Shown here piece by piece: positions 5,879 through 8,820 of a stretch of DNA of 8,820 nucleotides (position 1 is the stretch's first letter; each line of letters starts with the position of its first letter). The notes beneath the pieces are model-generated. The model worked only from the letters and a program-made list of their open reading frames with translations. It ran no database searches and was not told where the DNA came from. The translations under genes were made by a program, and so were the position numbers. This stretch comes from an uncultured Anaerosolibacter sp. (GTDB lineage Bacteria > Bacillota_A > Clostridia > Peptostreptococcales > Thermotaleaceae): the NCBI GenBank assembly GCA_937948705.1, contig CALECF010000196.1, forward strand, positions 1-8,820. Reading direction: 5' to 3'.

Positions 5879-5904
5879 TCTATGTTTTTATGGAATATTA
5901 TGAA
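5875..5904 (-). promoter_or_regulatory. Probable promoter of the FAH gene
   Basis: On the minus strand, TTCATA (5904-5899, 4 of 6 matches) is followed after 18 bp by GATAAT (5880-5875, 5 of 6). The start would be near 5868, giving a leader of about 70 nt before the ATG at 5799, which supports the shorter gene start. No equally good promoter was found for the divergent nuclease gene. Confidence 0.4.
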
Positions 5905-5971
5905 TAACTGGTTATACTCTTTTTGTTTTGGGGTATAGGTTTGGTAAACATAAGACAAAGGAGCGTATTCT

Positions 5972-7621
5972 ATGAAAATAAACTTTTTAGGTGCTGCCCA
6001 GATGGTTACAGGTTCTAATTATCTTATCACCACAGATACCCATAAAATCTTGTTAGACTGCGGACTGTTTCAGGGTGGTAAAGAAACAGAAAAGCTTAAT
6101 ATCCTTCCTTTTGCTTTTAATCCTTCTGAAATTGACTTTTTAATATTAAGTCACGCCCATATTGACCATAGTGGTAGAATCCCTAAGCTTGTAAAAGAAG
6201 GCTTCCGTGGTAGAATCATTTGTACCCGTGCCACATCCGACTTGGCGGATATACTTCTAAAGGATAGCGGCCACATTCATGAAATGGAGGCAACTTGGGA
6301 AAACCGTAAAAGACTACGAGCTGGATTAGATCCTGTGCAGCCATTGTATCGGGTAGAAGATGCTGAAAACAGTTTGCAATATTTTGATCCTATACTCTAC
6401 AATCAAAAAATAAATTTGACAGATTCCATCGAACTTCGCTTTCAGGACGCAGGCCACATCCTTGGCTCTTCCATTGTAGAACTTTGGATTCGCGAGGGCG
6501 ACCAAGAGACCAAGCTTGTCTTTTCTGGAGACTTAGGAACTAAGGATAGACCTTTACTTCGAAATCCATCCTATATTGAGGATGCTGACTATTTGATTTT
6601 GGAATCCACCTACGGAAATCGACTCCATGAGGAACCTGAAAAGAGAGTTTTAAAACTTATGGATATCATCTCCAAAACCATCACCAGAGGTGGCACGGTA
6701 GTTATCCCTTCCTTCGCCGTAGGTAGAACCCAGGAATTGATTTATGAACTAAATAAATACTATGATCATAAAGAAAAGATTCAAGACTTCCTAAACGTTC
6801 CCGTATATGTGGATAGTCCTATGGCAACCTCCGCAACGGAAATTTTCAGAAAACATGCTGATTGTTTTGACGAGGAGACCCGTGGGTACATTTTGAGAGG
6901 AGACAACCCCCTGGATTTCCACAATCTTCACTTTACCAAAACCGCCGAAGAATCCCGATTGTTAAATGCCTCTGATGAACCAAAAATTATCATCTCCGCC
7001 AGCGGCATGTGCGATGCCGGCAGGATTAAGCATCACCTTAAGCATCACCTATGGAAGAAAAACTCTAGCGTCATCTTTGTTGGATATCAAGCAGAGGGTA
7101 CTTTAGGTCGTTCTATCAAGGACGGCATTAAGAACGTGAAAATTTTCGGTGAGAAGATTCAGATTCGTGCTGAAATCCATAGCATTGAAGGCTTTTCAGG
7201 CCATGCAGATCAAGGTGAACTTCTAGATTGGCTTAGAAATATCAAAAATCCCCCTAAGAAAATCTTTATCGTTCATGGGGAGCTCGATGCATCCACCCAT
7301 TTTGCCCATATGATTCGTGATGAATTTGGCATAGAAACTGTAGTACCAAGCTTAAATGAAAGTTTTAATCTAGGCGAATACAGTGTTGACCTCACTAAAA
7401 AAACGTCCTCTATTACCCCTGCTGAAATTGTTGGACTTGATCACAGCGCTAGAAATATGTCCCGTGATTTGAATACAGCCATTGAGCGTATTCAAATACT
7501 ATTAGGAACTGATTTATCAGCAATGGATTATCAAGCATTGAAGAATAAGCTGATTCAGCTGGAAAAAGAAGTGATTGATCTCAATATGCTCTTAGGGGAC
7601 AAAGAAGAAAGGAAGGAATAA
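5972..7621 (+). CDS. MBL-fold beta-CASP ribonuclease-like protein (YSH1/CPSF73-type)
   Basis: 549 aa, with AAGGAG 8 nt before the ATG. The N-terminal metallo-beta-lactamase domain (1-190) has the full zinc set: HAHIDHSG (61-68), H162 in DAGHILGSS and D187 in FSGDLG. The beta-CASP insertion (about 205-380) has SPMAT (282-286) and SASGMCDAGR (342-351). The core then resumes with H411 in FSGHADQ, followed by IVHGE. These are the motifs of the RNA-metabolising MBL group, zinc-dependent RNA endo- or exonucleases of the cytoplasm. The region after about residue 465 is an extension ending in a predicted coiled coil (NKLIQLEKEVIDLNMLL). It is not the RNase J type, which has a different C-terminal domain. 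Substrate is unknown. It overlaps the next gene by one base (TAATG), so the two are co-translated. Confidence 0.88.
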   Translation: MKINFLGAAQMVTGSNYLITTDTHKILLDCGLFQGGKETEKLNILPFAFNPSEIDFLILSHAHIDHSGRIPKLVKEGFRGRIICTRATSDLADILLKDSGHIHEMEATWENRKRLRAGLDPVQPLYRVEDAENSLQYFDPILYNQKINLTDSIELRFQDAGHILGSSIVELWIREGDQETKLVFSGDLGTKDRPLLRNPSYIEDADYLILESTYGNRLHEEPEKRVLKLMDIISKTITRGGTVVIPSFAVGRTQELIYELNKYYDHKEKIQDFLNVPVYVDSPMATSATEIFRKHADCFDEETRGYILRGDNPLDFHNLHFTKTAEESRLLNASDEPKIIISASGMCDAGRIKHHLKHHLWKKNSSVIFVGYQAEGTLGRSIKDGIKNVKIFGEKIQIRAEIHSIEGFSGHADQGELLDWLRNIKNPPKKIFIVHGELDASTHFAHMIRDEFGIETVVPSLNESFNLGEYSVDLTKKTSSITPAEIVGLDHSARNMSRDLNTAIERIQILLGTDLSAMDYQALKNKLIQLEKEVIDLNMLLGDKEERKE

Positions 7622-8460
7622 TGAAGAAAAGATGGTTTATTTCTCTTTTGATCTTATTTATACTTCTATCTCATTTAGGGAAATTTCCATTTTGGTACAC
7701 CTTTAGAAGCTATGTTCTGATGCCCTTATACGACCTTGACGTCGTAAAAAGTAGTACACTCCACCAAAAAGGCATTCGTTTTCATATACCTAGTGGTATC
7801 CAAACTCTTACAAAGGATTGGTACCCCTACATGCTCCATCACAATGGCAGCAAGGCTTTTTCCCAGCATATAGGAAAGAGGGTCTCCCTTGATATTTTAT
7901 ATAGCTTTGGCTATTTTGACTTCTGGAAAGGCAGTTCTTCTTTTTATGATTTGAATTCACCCTATTGCGGTGCCTTTTATGGGGGCTATGCGGTATTTAC
8001 CCATAATCCTCTGTGGACTTATGGGTTTGACCAAGAAGGCAGCATATCGATGGATGAGCTTTCCAGGGTACCAAGTTTTGACCAAACCCACTTAGTTCTG
8101 CCTTCTATCGGCCTCTCATCAGATCAGGGAGTATTTCACTATCAAGTCAAGGATATTCAATATAATCAATCCTATATCGGTTACATTGGCTGGGTTCGAA
8201 TTGATACGGATATTCAAACCAATGCCCCCATCCATGTAGGGACCCTGAAAGATTATCCAGGCTATTATCAATATGGTGTGCCCCCTCCCACTTGGTTTCA
8301 TGGGGTAAATTATCCTGTTGTTGCTTTAAAAGGACGGACCTATGTACGATATTTCGAAGAACACGGCGGAACCTTTTTTCTATATGTCATGGCACAAGAC
8401 GAAGAAACCTTAAACCAATGCGATCAGCAGCTCCTTTCTGCTTCTTCAATTACATACTAA
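7621..8460 (+). CDS. Exported or membrane-anchored protein, unknown function, 279 aa
   Basis: The ATG overlaps the TAA of the upstream nuclease gene, and AAGGAAGG just before it serves as ribosome site, so translation is coupled. The N-terminus MKKRWFISLLILFILLSHLG is a signal peptide or single membrane anchor with no lipobox, so the bulk should lie outside the cytoplasmic membrane. The remainder is rich in aromatic residues (Y, F, W) and glycine, with stretches such as FYGGYAVF, YIGYIGWVRI and YPGYYQYGVPPPTWFHG, suggesting a beta-rich globular domain. Only two or three cysteines are present. I recognise no family. It is odd that an extracytoplasmic protein is coupled to a cytoplasmic nuclease; the pairing may be only a shared transcript. 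A hairpin follows the stop. Confidence 0.75.
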   Translation: MKKRWFISLLILFILLSHLGKFPFWYTFRSYVLMPLYDLDVVKSSTLHQKGIRFHIPSGIQTLTKDWYPYMLHHNGSKAFSQHIGKRVSLDILYSFGYFDFWKGSSSFYDLNSPYCGAFYGGYAVFTHNPLWTYGFDQEGSISMDELSRVPSFDQTHLVLPSIGLSSDQGVFHYQVKDIQYNQSYIGYIGWVRIDTDIQTNAPIHVGTLKDYPGYYQYGVPPPTWFHGVNYPVVALKGRTYVRYFEEHGGTFFLYVMAQDEETLNQCDQQLLSASSITY

Positions 8461-8468
8461 AGGTAAAC

Positions 8469-8494
8469 GTCCCTAAGCATATCAGCTTAGGGAC
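8469..8494. terminator. Hairpin ending the nuclease operon, probably bidirectional
   Basis: GTCCCTAAGC (8469-8478) and GCTTAGGGAC (8485-8494) form a perfect 10-bp stem with a 6-nt loop, 8 nt after the stop codon. The downstream plus-strand tract TCTTACGTTCTT is only moderately T-rich. The hairpin lies between two convergent genes and may stop both. Confidence 0.65.
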
Positions 8495-8614
8495 TCTTAC
8501 GTTCTTATAATTTAAAATTTTAACCTTATTCAATAAGCTCCATACCATACCCTGTATTCCCTAAGTAACTATTTCTCAAAAAATCTGCTATATACCCTCT
8601 ATCTTGCAAGGATA
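8495..8614. other. Convergent intergenic spacer
   Basis: AT-rich DNA between the plus-strand operon and a minus-strand gene ending at 8615. It contains the short palindrome TTAAAATTTTAA near 8511-8522. I see no gene. Confidence 0.4.
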
Positions 8615-8818
8615 TCAATTCGCAAAAATGTTTTTTAATTTCATTTTAATGTAGCCGTCAATTGCTTGCTCAATTTCTCGGTTTAGGTGTTTTTTCTTTT
8701 CCCCAATGACATCCTCCATGGTTTTTCTGACCTCACCTATGATTTCAGCCTTACGGGCTTGGATCATCTGATCCAGTTCCTTCTCCACTTCTTCCCTTAA
8801 CTGCTCTATAATGACATC
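8615..8818 (-). CDS. C-terminal part of a charged, helical (coiled-coil-like) protein, partial at window edge
   Basis: An uninterrupted minus-strand frame enters from beyond the right edge and ends at TGA 8617-8615, giving 67 residues. It runs from DVIIEQLREEVEKEL through AEIIGEVRKTMEDVIG to IKMKLKNIFAN. It is dominated by E, K, Q, R and I/L/V/M in a heptad-like pattern with no prolines, which is typical of a long amphipathic helix or coiled coil. The start and most of the protein are missing, so no family can be named. It is convergent with the nuclease operon, and a hairpin at 8469-8494 may serve as its terminator. It is unlikely to be a chance frame, given the sustained amphipathic pattern and absence of stops. 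Confidence 0.6.
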   Translation of the reverse strand, partial: DVIIEQLREEVEKELDQMIQARKAEIIGEVRKTMEDVIGEKKKHLNREIEQAIDGYIKMKLKNIFAN

Positions 8819-8820
8819 TT

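Noticed and set aside
5800..5958. 53-codon N-terminal extension of the FAH protein
   Set aside because: No ribosome site at 5958, while a strong AAGGAG precedes the ATG at 5799; the extension covers the probable promoter and palindrome.
8119..8510. Minus- and plus-strand frames within and after the exported-protein gene
   Set aside because: Shadows of the coupled plus-strand gene; no ribosome sites and no coding-like composition.
1..8820. CRISPR array, tRNA, rRNA or riboswitch
   Set aside because: No regularly spaced direct repeats and no recognisable tRNA, rRNA or riboswitch core were seen by eye on either strand.

Overview
The window is AT-rich DNA with purine-rich Shine-Dalgarno sites, Bacillus-type sigma-A promoters and short U-tailed terminators. 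Its protein families (Amj-type lipid II flippase, lipoprotein L,D-transpeptidase, TPR-type peptide-pheromone receptor) point to a low-GC Gram-positive, most likely an anaerobic spore-former of the Clostridia. An Alkaliphilus-like genome would fit, but that placement is an impression and not a demonstrated assignment.

Layout. From 1 to about 5800 every gene lies on the minus strand, so transcription runs right to left. In that order: an FAH-family acylpyruvase/hydratase (4894-5799); a perfect 24-bp hairpin terminator; an L,D-transpeptidase lipoprotein (3328-4704); a terminator; the lipid II flippase Amj (2368-3165); an XRE-HTH/TPR regulator (834-2168); a previously uncalled 44-residue secreted peptide gene (681-815); a terminator; a 61-residue small protein (160-345); and a terminator fused to a GC-rich run of hairpins at the left edge. 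On the plus strand, divergent from the FAH gene, a beta-CASP metallo-beta-lactamase nuclease (5972-7621) is translationally coupled to an unrecognised exported protein (7621-8460), closed by a hairpin. The right edge holds the C-terminal 67 codons of a minus-strand, highly charged helical protein entering from beyond the window.

The most interesting item is the pair at 681-2168: a 444-residue HTH plus about seven TPR repeats, followed 18 nt later by an ORF with a perfect Shine-Dalgarno site, a Sec signal peptide ending in an ASA cleavage box, and a 20-residue mature tail. This is the architecture of RRNPP quorum sensing (receptor plus cognate propeptide). The pair has a consensus promoter, an imperfect 15-bp palindrome just upstream of the -35 that could be the autoregulatory operator, and its own terminator. 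I do not recognise the peptide as any characterised pheromone.

How the parts relate. The regulator-peptide pair lies directly downstream of two cell-envelope genes (lipid II export and peptidoglycan crosslinking). No strong terminator separates amj from the regulator, so some readthrough is possible. No functional link beyond proximity is shown. The FAH gene and the nuclease operon share a divergent control region containing a 10-bp-arm inverted repeat.
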